Shown here piece by piece: positions 17,584 to 24,455 of a DNA stretch of 64,000 bases. The notes under the pieces are model-generated. The model ran no database searches. It worked only from the letters and a program-made list of their open reading frames with translations, and was not told the DNA's origin. How positions within the stretch are numbered: the stretch's first letter is position 1; each line of letters starts with the position of its first letter. Origin of the DNA: Aquilonibacter sp963837195. GTDB lineage: Bacteria; Vulcanimicrobiota; Vulcanimicrobiia; Vulcanimicrobiales; Vulcanimicrobiaceae. The stretch is from assembly GCA_963837195.1 (NCBI GenBank), contig CAWIMO010000006.1, positions 434,001 through 498,000 of the forward strand, read 5' to 3'. A program made the position numbers and the translations under genes.

Positions 17584-18745
17584 CGCCGTAGCCGCCGCCG
17601 CGCGCGCGCAAATCGTTGAGCGTTGTCAGTGCCAGGCGCGCGCCCGATGCGCCCAGCGGATGCCCGAGCGAGATCGCGCCGCCGTGCGGATTCAAGCGCA
17701 CCCCTCCTGAGCCGGTCGAAGGGCTGCCCATTTCCTTTAGACAGGCCAAGACTTGCGGCGCGAACGCTTCGTTGATCTCCATCACACCGAGATCTTTCTC
17801 CGCGATGCCGGCGCGCTGCAACGCTTTCGGAATTGCGTGCGCCGGGCCGATCCCCATGATCGAGGGGTCGACGCCGACCACGCTCGAGCTGATGAGTCGC
17901 CCGATCCACGCAACGCCGTCCGCCTTTGCCTGCCGCACCGTGGTTAGTACCACGGCGGCGGCGCCATCGGTCAAGCCGCTCGCGTTGCCCGGCGTAACCA
18001 CGCCGTCTTTCACGAATCGTGCCGGCAGCTTGCCGAGCTTTTCCATCGATAAGCCGGCGCGCGGACCTTCGTCCTTATCGACGACGGTTTGTGTGCCTTT
18101 GGGACCGCTCACGGTCACCGCGGCGATTTCCTCGGCAAAATAGCCGCTCGCCTGCGCCTCGAGCGCATGTGACTGACTCACGAGCGCAAATTCGTCGCAG
18201 GCTTCACGCGCGATGCCGTACCTCTTGGCGAGATTTTCGGCGGTGATCGCCATCGGCGTGTTGCTGTATGAATCGGTAAGCGCACTCCACAGCGAGTCTT
18301 CGAATTGCACGTTCGCGCCGAATGGGAAGCCGCGCCGTGCGCCGCGCACCACGTGCGGGGCCTGCGTCATATTTTCCGTGCCGCCCGCAAGCGCATAGGT
18401 TGCTTCGCCCAAGCGCAGCGAACGCGCCGCGCAGAGAATCGCCTCGAGCCCCGACCCGCACAGCCGATTCACCGTTACCGCCGGGACATCGACCGGAACG
18501 CCGGCCCGTAGGCCAACATGCCGGGCCAAGTAGATCGCGTCGGGACTGCTTTGGATCACATTGCCGAAGACGATCTCATCGATCTCGGCAGCGGCCACAC
18601 CGCTACGTTCGATCGCGGCTTGGGCGGCGGCCACGCCCAAGTCGGTGGCGGTCAACTCGGCCAGGGCGCCGCCGAGGTTACCGAAGGCCGTACGGGCGCC
18701 CGCTACTAGGACGACGTCGTCGTCGCTTGGTGCTCTCTTGGTCAT
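17525..18745 (-). CDS. Acetyl-CoA acetyltransferase (thiolase)
   Basis: Thiolase of 406 residues that condenses two acetyl-CoA or cleaves 3-ketoacyl-CoA. The acyl-acceptor Cys96 lies in NRLCGSGLEAI, the catalytic His in NPHGGAISLGHPLGASG, and the second cysteine in SACIGGGQG. Just before NPHGG the chain has an extra SPSTGSGG, encoded by a short repeat-like sequence (see separate entry). With the neighbouring dehydrogenase and hydratase it suggests polyhydroxybutyrate, butyrate-type or beta-oxidation metabolism. Confidence 0.93.
   Translation of the reverse strand: MTKRAPSDDDVVLVAGARTAFGNLGGALAELTATDLGVAAAQAAIERSGVAAAEIDEIVFGNVIQSSPDAIYLARHVGLRAGVPVDVPAVTVNRLCGSGLEAILCAARSLRLGEATYALAGGTENMTQAPHVVRGARRGFPFGANVQFEDSLWSALTDSYSNTPMAITAENLAKRYGIAREACDEFALVSQSHALEAQASGYFAEEIAAVTVSGPKGTQTVVDKDEGPRAGLSMEKLGKLPARFVKDGVVTPGNASGLTDGAAAVVLTTVRQAKADGVAWIGRLISSSVVGVDPSIMGIGPAHAIPKALQRAGIAEKDLGVMEINEAFAPQVLACLKEMGSPSTGSGGVRLNPHGGAISLGHPLGASGARLALTTLNDLRARGGGYGVASACIGGGQGIAAVLLVE
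17705..17723. repeat. REP-like 19-mer inside the thiolase gene
   Basis: TCCTGAGCCGGTCGAAGGG is close to a widespread bacterial intergenic repeat (TCCTGAGC..GTCGAAGG). Here it lies in frame in the thiolase gene and encodes most of SPSTGSGG, inserted where thiolases normally go straight from the KEMG helix to the NPHGG loop. Confidence 0.55.
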
Positions 18746-18798
18746 GGGCCGGGGGTATTCCAGGAAGTTCCTGAGGGCACCCCTAACCTTCGCGGGTC

Positions 18799-19746
18799 AT
18801 GCCAATCACACGAACGGCCGCCATCACGCTCGATGCCCGGTCGCTGCCTCCTGCGACAAGGACCGAGCAGATTCTGGACGCTTTCGACAAGCTGCAAATC
18901 GGCGGTGCGCTCGAGATTAACGAAGAGAGCGATCCGCGGGCACTTCGCAATGAGATGACACAGTTGCGCCCCGGGCGCTTCTCGTGGGACGCGCGCAACC
19001 TCGGCGGCAACCGCTGGACGATTCGCCTCGAGCGCATCGACGAGCATGCCGACGGTGAGACCTTCCTCGCCCACGTGCCGCAGTTTACACAAGCCAAAGC
19101 CAGCACCGTCAAGGAGCTCGCGGGGCAAATGAGCGAGCGTTCGTATAAATCGGGCGACACGATTTTCGACGAAGGCGAAATGTGGCCGTACCTCGGCATC
19201 GTGCGGAGCGGCAAGGTCATCTACACCCTGCTCTCGCCCGATGGCAAGACGCACACGATCGGTGAACGGCTCACCCACGACACGCTCAACGAGAGCGGCA
19301 CGTTCGACGGCGGCGGCGCGACAACGCGCGCCGAAGCGCTAACCGACGCAACGGTCGTAACGTTGCCGAGTGAAGCGGTGATGCACGCGATTCGCAACGA
19401 CGCGGAACTTGCGCTCGGCTTCCTGATCGCTAGCTCCCAGGCGCGGCGCCGCTCGATCGACACGATTGCCGACCTCGCGTTTGCGCACGTGTTGCAACGG
19501 GTCGCGAAATTCTTACTGGGCTACGCGCGCGCATCGGTCGGCATGACCCGCGGTCTGCCCGGCGTCGAGAGCCTTTCGCAAGCTCAGATCGCAGCAGCAG
19601 CCGGCACGGTTCGCGACATGGCGGCGCGCGCGCTCTTGCGCCTGAAGAACGCCCATGCCGTCGAACTCGATCGCGGCCGGGTCAAAGCGATCGACCGCGC
19701 ACGGCTGGAAGCCTTCGCGCACAACGTCCAAGCGCCGCCCGTTTGA
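18799..19746 (+). CDS. DUF2249-CRP/FNR fusion transcriptional regulator
   Basis: 315 residues. The N terminus (about 8-78: TLDARSLPPATRTEQILDAF ... RFSWDARNLGGNRWTIRLER) matches DUF2249, a small sulfur-carrier-like domain often found near nitrosative-stress or hemerythrin genes. A cyclic-nucleotide-binding-type sensory domain follows (about 110-215), then a CRP-type winged helix (LSQAQIAAAAGTVRDMAARAL). It has no FNR-type cysteine cluster that I can see. The fused DUF2249 is unusual. Divergent from the thiolase, it could control the acyl-CoA genes or the hutD-like gene that overlaps its end. Confidence 0.78.
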   Translation: MPITRTAAITLDARSLPPATRTEQILDAFDKLQIGGALEINEESDPRALRNEMTQLRPGRFSWDARNLGGNRWTIRLERIDEHADGETFLAHVPQFTQAKASTVKELAGQMSERSYKSGDTIFDEGEMWPYLGIVRSGKVIYTLLSPDGKTHTIGERLTHDTLNESGTFDGGGATTRAEALTDATVVTLPSEAVMHAIRNDAELALGFLIASSQARRRSIDTIADLAFAHVLQRVAKFLLGYARASVGMTRGLPGVESLSQAQIAAAAGTVRDMAARALLRLKNAHAVELDRGRVKAIDRARLEAFAHNVQAPPV

Positions 19747-20285
19747 TTCAACGCATTCGCGCGAGCGAGTATCGCGAACAACCCTGGAAAAATGGCGGCG
19801 GTCTCACTCGAGAGATCGCCGTTGCGCTTTCCGGCGACCGGGTGCTCTGGCGCCTCTCGATAGCGACGATCCAACGCGACGGCCCCTTCTCCGAATTCCG
19901 CGGCTACGACCGTACGATCGTTGCTCTTGACGGTGGCAGCGTCGAACTCGAGGTCGAAGGCGAGCGCGTCGCGCTCGACCGCGGGGCGCCGTACGACTTT
20001 CCCGGCGAGGCGAAGGTCCTATGCCGAGTGACCGGCGGCGCGGCGCGCGACCTCAACGTGATGACGCTGCGCGACGACGTCGCGCACGACTGCGAGATCA
20101 TCACCGGCGCAACGCGCTTCGTTCTCGATGAAGACGAAACCGTGTTCGTCTACGCGATCGAAGGAACGGCGACGGCGCTCGGGGCGACCTGCAGCGCGGG
20201 CGACTCGCTGCGCGTGCAGCTCGACGGCACGGTCGAGATCGCAACCACCGGATTAGCCGCGGTGGTGCGCGTTACGCCGCTCTAA
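19743..20285 (+). CDS. HutD-family cupin-like protein
   Basis: 180 residues with the HutD signature PWKNGGGLTREIA near the N terminus and a double-stranded beta-helix pattern (LSIATIQRDGPFSEFRGYDR, IVALDGGSVELEVEGE). HutD proteins modulate histidine-utilisation in other bacteria; no hut genes are present here. The start appears to be TTG, overlapping the regulator stop by 4 bp, so it is translated with the CRP-type gene. Confidence 0.83.
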   Translation: MIQRIRASEYREQPWKNGGGLTREIAVALSGDRVLWRLSIATIQRDGPFSEFRGYDRTIVALDGGSVELEVEGERVALDRGAPYDFPGEAKVLCRVTGGAARDLNVMTLRDDVAHDCEIITGATRFVLDEDETVFVYAIEGTATALGATCSAGDSLRVQLDGTVEIATTGLAAVVRVTPL

Positions 20286-20346
20286 TTCCGAATTGCAGCG
20301 CATGATTCAGGGTGCAGCACCGCGCTCCCAGCGGTACGCTAGCCTC

Positions 20347-20814
20347 ATGAACAGCACCGCGACTCTTGCCCTGGCCTATCTGCCGATTCCCGACCCGGTC
20401 GCCGCACTGGCACGCCGGTCGCTGCGCGACGCATTCGGCCATCAATTACACGTCGAGCGGAACCAAGCACCGTGCCGCTCGTGTCTACGGATTTCGAAAG
20501 CTCCCGAGGATCTGATTCTGCTCTCCTATCAGCCGCTGCCCGACACCACTCCTTACGCCGAGATCGGGCCAATCTTCATCCACGCCCACGAGTGCACGCC
20601 CTACGGCTCGGCGGAATTTCCATCCGACTTCCTCGAGCGAGAACTCGTCGTTCGCGCGTACAATCTGCAAGGACGTATCGCCGACGCGGTGGTCGCTGCC
20701 CCAGGCGAAGCGGAGCACGCCGCAGCACATTTTCTCGACGGCAGCACGATCGCCGAAGTGCACGTGCGTCATCGCAGCTACACCTGCTTCGACTTCAAAG
20801 TGATACGCGCATGA
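20347..20814 (+). CDS. DUF1203 family protein
   Basis: 155 residues. The PYAEIGPIFIHAHECTPY segment with clustered histidines and a CRSC motif upstream is characteristic of DUF1203. Function is not established for the family. ATG 20347 is preferred over starts 18 codons upstream, which would overlap the region just after the hutD stop and look non-coding. Its stop overlaps the start of the Ada-like gene (ATGA), suggesting coupled expression with DNA alkylation repair. Confidence 0.8.
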   Translation: MNSTATLALAYLPIPDPVAALARRSLRDAFGHQLHVERNQAPCRSCLRISKAPEDLILLSYQPLPDTTPYAEIGPIFIHAHECTPYGSAEFPSDFLERELVVRAYNLQGRIADAVVAAPGEAEHAAAHFLDGSTIAEVHVRHRSYTCFDFKVIRA

Positions 20815-21728
20815 CCGACGCGCCGTTCTACGCTGTTACCACCACCGGTGTCTATTGCCGGCGTGGCTGCGCGAGCCGCAAGCCCCTTGCGAAAAACGTG
20901 CGCTTCTTCCAAGACGCAAAGTCTGCGCGTGACGCCGGGTTTCGCGCCTGCAAGCGCTGCAAGCCCGACGAAGCGGAAGCGGTTGACGCGCGCGTCGTCC
21001 AGGCGTGCCGCCTGCTCGATGACGCCGACGAGCGCCTCACGCTCGACGAACTGGCCGAACTTGTCGGGTTGAGCCCGGGGCACTTGCAGCGACTCTTCAC
21101 GCGCACGATCGGAATCTCACCGCATGCGTATGGAAACCTCGCGCGTAACGAACGCTTCGAACGTCCGCGTGGCGGCGGCAAAGGCAAGCGCGTTTCTTAC
21201 GCGATCGTCGCATCAGCGCTTGGACGCGTGCTGGTAGCCGCCACGTCCCGCGGCATCTGCCGCGTCGACATCGATACGAACGACGCCGTCCTCGAACGGC
21301 GTCTTCGCGAAGCCTTCCCCTTGGCACATTGCGATCGCAGCGACGACCGGCTTGAAAGCGCGACCTCCCGCATCGTCGCCTATCTTGCGCACGAGGGCCC
21401 ATGGCCGCGGCTGCCGCTCGACGTGCGCGCAAGCGCGTTCCAGCTACGCGTGTGGGAGGCGCTGCGTGCGATCAAACCCGGCACGACGACGCGTTACGCG
21501 GAACTCGCGCGTGCGATCGGATCGCCGTCGGCGGCACGCGCCGTCGCGCGCGCCTGCGCGAGCAACCCGATCGCGTTGCTGATTCCCTGCCACCGGGTCG
21601 TTCCCGCGGCGGGCGGTGCAGGTGGTTATCGCTGGGGATCGCGCCGAAAAGCGCGGTTGCTCGAGATCGAGCGCGCGTCGCAGCGCGCTAATGCACGAGG
21701 TAGAAACTCGAGCCGATCGCGGAGTTGA
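20811..21728 (+). CDS. ada: Ada-like methylphosphotriester/O6-methylguanine-DNA methyltransferase, compact form
   Basis: 305-residue alkylation-repair protein and probable regulator. The zinc/methyl-acceptor cysteines C16, C20, C47 and C50 have exactly the spacing of E. coli Ada (38, 42, 69, 72). An AraC-type helix-turn-helix follows (LTLDELAELVGLSPGHLQRL), but the second helix-turn-helix is missing: after HAYGNLARNERFER the chain passes through a short Gly/Lys linker to the methyltransferase domain. The C-terminal acceptor cysteine is in LIPCHRVVPAAGGAGGYRWG. The end overlaps the next gene by 41 bp. Confidence 0.88.
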   Translation: MTDAPFYAVTTTGVYCRRGCASRKPLAKNVRFFQDAKSARDAGFRACKRCKPDEAEAVDARVVQACRLLDDADERLTLDELAELVGLSPGHLQRLFTRTIGISPHAYGNLARNERFERPRGGGKGKRVSYAIVASALGRVLVAATSRGICRVDIDTNDAVLERRLREAFPLAHCDRSDDRLESATSRIVAYLAHEGPWPRLPLDVRASAFQLRVWEALRAIKPGTTTRYAELARAIGSPSAARAVARACASNPIALLIPCHRVVPAAGGAGGYRWGSRRKARLLEIERASQRANARGRNSSRSRS

Positions 21729-22116
21729 CCATTGCGGTGTGCAAGCGCGCGCCCTTGCAGGCCGCCATTTGCTCGAGTGTCATCTTCACCCGCGTCATGG
21801 TGTCGTTAAAGACGTCGTGAACCTGGCAGGCCGCGAGGTTCCCGCTCACCGCCACCGTCAACATGTAGCGTCCGGCCTCGAGCGGCAGCTTCGCGAAGAA
21901 GCCATTCTTGTCGGTCTGTACCGTGGCAACCGCCCGGTCGACGCGATGGAGCGGCAGGCGAAAGATCGACACCGGCGCACCCTGCACCGGGTGGCCGCTT
22001 GCATCGAGAATCGTTCCAGTAAAGCCGCCGGATGTGAACGCCGAAGCCGGATGCATCATCATCCCTGCGAGCAGCAGCATTGCGAGCAGGGCAAACATAC
22101 CAATGAACGTTTTCAT
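21688..22116 (-). CDS. Exported protein with carboxypeptidase-regulatory-like beta domain
   Basis: 142 residues: a strong signal peptide (MKTFIGMFALLAMLLLAG...ASA) then a transthyretin-like fold typical of CarboxypepD_reg domains (GTILDASGHPVQGAPVSIFR ... TDKNGFFAKLPLEAGRYML). Probably a periplasmic or surface beta-sandwich; partner unknown. Convergent with ada and overlapping its 3' end. Confidence 0.7.
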   Translation of the reverse strand: MKTFIGMFALLAMLLLAGMMMHPASAFTSGGFTGTILDASGHPVQGAPVSIFRLPLHRVDRAVATVQTDKNGFFAKLPLEAGRYMLTVAVSGNLAACQVHDVFNDTMTRVKMTLEQMAACKGARLHTAMVNSAIGSSFYLVH

Positions 22117-22165
22117 GGTAGTGATTTACCCGCGCTGACGCCGAGCTAACGCGCGTTAGCCCGCG

Positions 22166-22702
22166 CTAGGCCTTAACGGTCTCTACCGATTCCAGTTCGC
22201 TGGTGTCGTCCGCCGTATGCAAGTCGAAGGCCGCACGCTTGCTCTTCGCGGCAGCGTCGGCCAACGGTTGTGATTGCGGAGCAGCGGCCGGCTTGGGCGC
22301 ATTCGCGAGCGCGGCGCGACCCTTTTGCACCGACCCGATTGCCGCGGCAAGACGGGCTTCCATTTCGGCGAGTACCCCTGCGGCGTAATGATCTGCCCCT
22401 TCGCGGATCTTCCGTGCACGTTCTTCGGCTTCACGCAGTACGACTTCGGCGGTTGTGCGCGCGCGCGAGACGATTTCGTGATCGTCGATGAGCTCTTCTG
22501 CTTTTTCTTGCGCTGCACGCATGACTCGCTCTTGGTCCTTGGCAATGATCTGCGCGCGTCCGACTTCCTTGGGAAGCGTAGAGCGAATCTTCTCTACGAA
22601 TTCCACCAGCCGTTCCTCGGAGAGAATACGTAAGCCCGCGGGAAGCCAGGTTCCCTCATGCACGTAGCTCTCGAGCTTGTCCAACACGCGATAGACCGAC
22701 AT
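22166..22702 (-). CDS. Coiled-coil protein downstream of coaD (DivIVA/F-ATPase-b-like)
   Basis: 178 residues. The central part is a long charged helix (QERVMRAAQEKAEELIDDHE ... VLREAEERARKIREGADHY) like DivIVA or ATP-synthase b-type coiled coils; the C terminus is Ala/Pro-rich and probably disordered. No signal or TM segment. It follows coaD by 12 bp and is the last gene of the panE-recG operon. A scaffolding role is only a guess. Confidence 0.6.
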   Translation of the reverse strand: MSVYRVLDKLESYVHEGTWLPAGLRILSEERLVEFVEKIRSTLPKEVGRAQIIAKDQERVMRAAQEKAEELIDDHEIVSRARTTAEVVLREAEERARKIREGADHYAAGVLAEMEARLAAAIGSVQKGRAALANAPKPAAAPQSQPLADAAAKSKRAAFDLHTADDTSELESVETVKA

Positions 22703-22714
22703 TCCGAACCTCCG

Positions 22715-23218
22715 TTACGCTTGTTTGAGTGCGGTGCGTTTCGTCGACATGACGTTGAGTACCGGTGCCGGCACGAACGGTGCGACGTCCCCACCGAGGA
22801 AGAAGACTTCTTTGACGAGGCTCGAGCTGACGAACGAATACCGCGCATCGGACATCAGGAAGAGCGTGTCGACGTTGGAGAGCGACCGATTCATGAGTGC
22901 GGTCGACATCTCCGTTTCGAAGTCGGAGACGACGCGAAGGCCTTTGACGATCACGTCGGCATCCTGCGCTCTGACGTAGTCTGCCAGCAATCCGCGAAAA
23001 TGATCGACGCGCACGTTCGGCAGGTGCGTTACACATGCGCTAAGCATGCGTTCGCGCTCGTCGAGCGTGAACATCGTATTTCGCTTCTGAGGATTGACGA
23101 CGACGGCGACGATGACTTCGCCGAACGCACCGGCGGCGCGTTCGATGACGTCGAGGTGACCGTTCGTTGGCGGATCGAACGATCCCGGATAGATGGCCCT
23201 CGTGACTCGGGAAGTCAA
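22715..23218 (-). CDS. coaD: Phosphopantetheine adenylyltransferase
   Basis: Penultimate enzyme of coenzyme A synthesis, joining 4'-phosphopantetheine and ATP. The nucleotidyltransferase motif is GSFDPPTNGH (the T/HxGH signature), with KGLRVVSDFETEM and the late SDARYSFVSSSLVKEV segment typical of CoaD. 167 residues, normal length. The start overlaps the rsmD stop by 4 bp. It is normally essential, so the promoter situation upstream of this operon matters (see findings). Confidence 0.95.
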   Translation of the reverse strand: MTSRVTRAIYPGSFDPPTNGHLDVIERAAGAFGEVIVAVVVNPQKRNTMFTLDERERMLSACVTHLPNVRVDHFRGLLADYVRAQDADVIVKGLRVVSDFETEMSTALMNRSLSNVDTLFLMSDARYSFVSSSLVKEVFFLGGDVAPFVPAPVLNVMSTKRTALKQA

Positions 23219-23760
23219 CCTAGGGTGAAAAACGCCAGAGCGACATCGCCGTACACTTCTTCGCGCGTCGAGCGATACCCCGGTATGTCCGGAAGAATCC
23301 GTTTCGCGGCGTGTTCGTACACCACCAGCGCGTCGGGCGCCAAGAGCGATCGCTCCAAAAGCAGGCGGAAAATCTGCTGCGGCACGTCGTTGGCGTACGG
23401 CGGGTCGAGATAGACGATGTCAAAGGGCCCTTCGATGCGATAGAGCGCGCGCTCGACCGGCGCTGCGACAACCGTGACGCGATCGCCGATCTCCAGCGAC
23501 TGCGCCGATTCCTCGATGGCCGCCGCGGTCTCGCGGTGCGATTCGACGCTCACCACCCGAGCAGCACCACGCGACGCCGCTTCAAAGCCGATCGCGCCGG
23601 TACCGGCAAAAAGATCCAGGACGCTCGCGCCCTCGATCCGCGGCAGCAGAATCGAAAAGAGCGACTCTTTCACGCGCCCGGGCGTGGGCCGAACGTGCAT
23701 GCCCTTCGGCGACTTCAATTTTCGGCTTCCCAGTTCTCCGCCGGTGATCTTCGGACTCAA
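23215..23760 (-). CDS. rsmD: 16S rRNA (guanine966-N2)-methyltransferase
   Basis: SAM-dependent methyltransferase of 181 residues modifying G966 of 16S rRNA. Family features are RPTPGRVKESLFSIL, the SAM loop VLDLFAGTGAIGFEAASRGA and the catalytic DIVYLDPPYAND. The rsmD-coaD pair is a common bacterial arrangement. Overlaps both neighbours by 4 bp. Confidence 0.95.
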   Translation of the reverse strand: MSPKITGGELGSRKLKSPKGMHVRPTPGRVKESLFSILLPRIEGASVLDLFAGTGAIGFEAASRGAARVVSVESHRETAAAIEESAQSLEIGDRVTVVAAPVERALYRIEGPFDIVYLDPPYANDVPQQIFRLLLERSLLAPDALVVYEHAAKRILPDIPGYRSTREEVYGDVALAFFTLG

Positions 23761-24455
23761 ACGCCTGCCTCCGCAGCAACTAACGCAAGGACTTCCACCA
23801 GCGAATGGACCACGTGGGTCGGCGGGGGAAGGTCCGGCGGATAGCTCTTCCCTTCATGGTCGAGCCAGACCGCTTGGAGCCCCGCGCCGAGCGCACCGCC
23901 CACGTCGCTGCGAGGATCGTCGCCAACGTAGAAACAACGCGCCGGATCGGTGCGGAGTTCGCGCGCGAGGGCCGCAAAGGCGAGCGGATTAGGTTTTTGC
24001 ACGCCGAGGTCGGCGCTGGCGAGCACCGTGCCGTTGAAACCCGCCCGCCGCGCCTTGGCGACCTGTAGGGGATTCCACCCGTTACTCAGCACGGCGACGG
24101 CCACACCGTGCTGCTCGAGCGCTGCGATCGTCGGCCGCGCGCCGGGATCGGGAACGATAAAGCTCTCGGCCATCGAGAGCGACATCCGCTTGAAGCCCGC
24201 AACGTATGCGTCGCTCGGCGTTCCGCCGCGTTCGGTGACGAAGCGAAGCACGGCCTCCTCGATCGTGCACCCGCCGCCGCGCGTAAAAGCCAACAGGTCG
24301 TCGATCCGATTGCTTTCCACGGCCAGGCTCCCGAGCGCGTAGCCGCCGTCGTCGACGACCCGATCCAATAGATGAAGGAACGCGACGCGTTCGAGCTTGT
24401 TATCGATACACAGCGTGTGATCGATATCGAAGCCGACTCCGTATGCGGCAGCCAT
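23757..24455 (-). CDS. HAD-superfamily hydrolase
   Basis: 232 residues. Motif I is FDIDHTLC, motif II VLSNGWNP, motif III Lys in GVQKPNPLAF and motif IV FYVGDDPRSDVGG, with a helical C1 cap in between. Probable small-molecule phosphatase. ATG 24455 shares one base with the TAA of the protease gene (TAATG); a start 18 codons upstream lies inside that gene. Substrate unknown. Confidence 0.83.
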   Translation of the reverse strand: MAAAYGVGFDIDHTLCIDNKLERVAFLHLLDRVVDDGGYALGSLAVESNRIDDLLAFTRGGGCTIEEAVLRFVTERGGTPSDAYVAGFKRMSLSMAESFIVPDPGARPTIAALEQHGVAVAVLSNGWNPLQVAKARRAGFNGTVLASADLGVQKPNPLAFAALARELRTDPARCFYVGDDPRSDVGGALGAGLQAVWLDHEGKSYPPDLPPPTHVVHSLVEVLALVAAEAGV

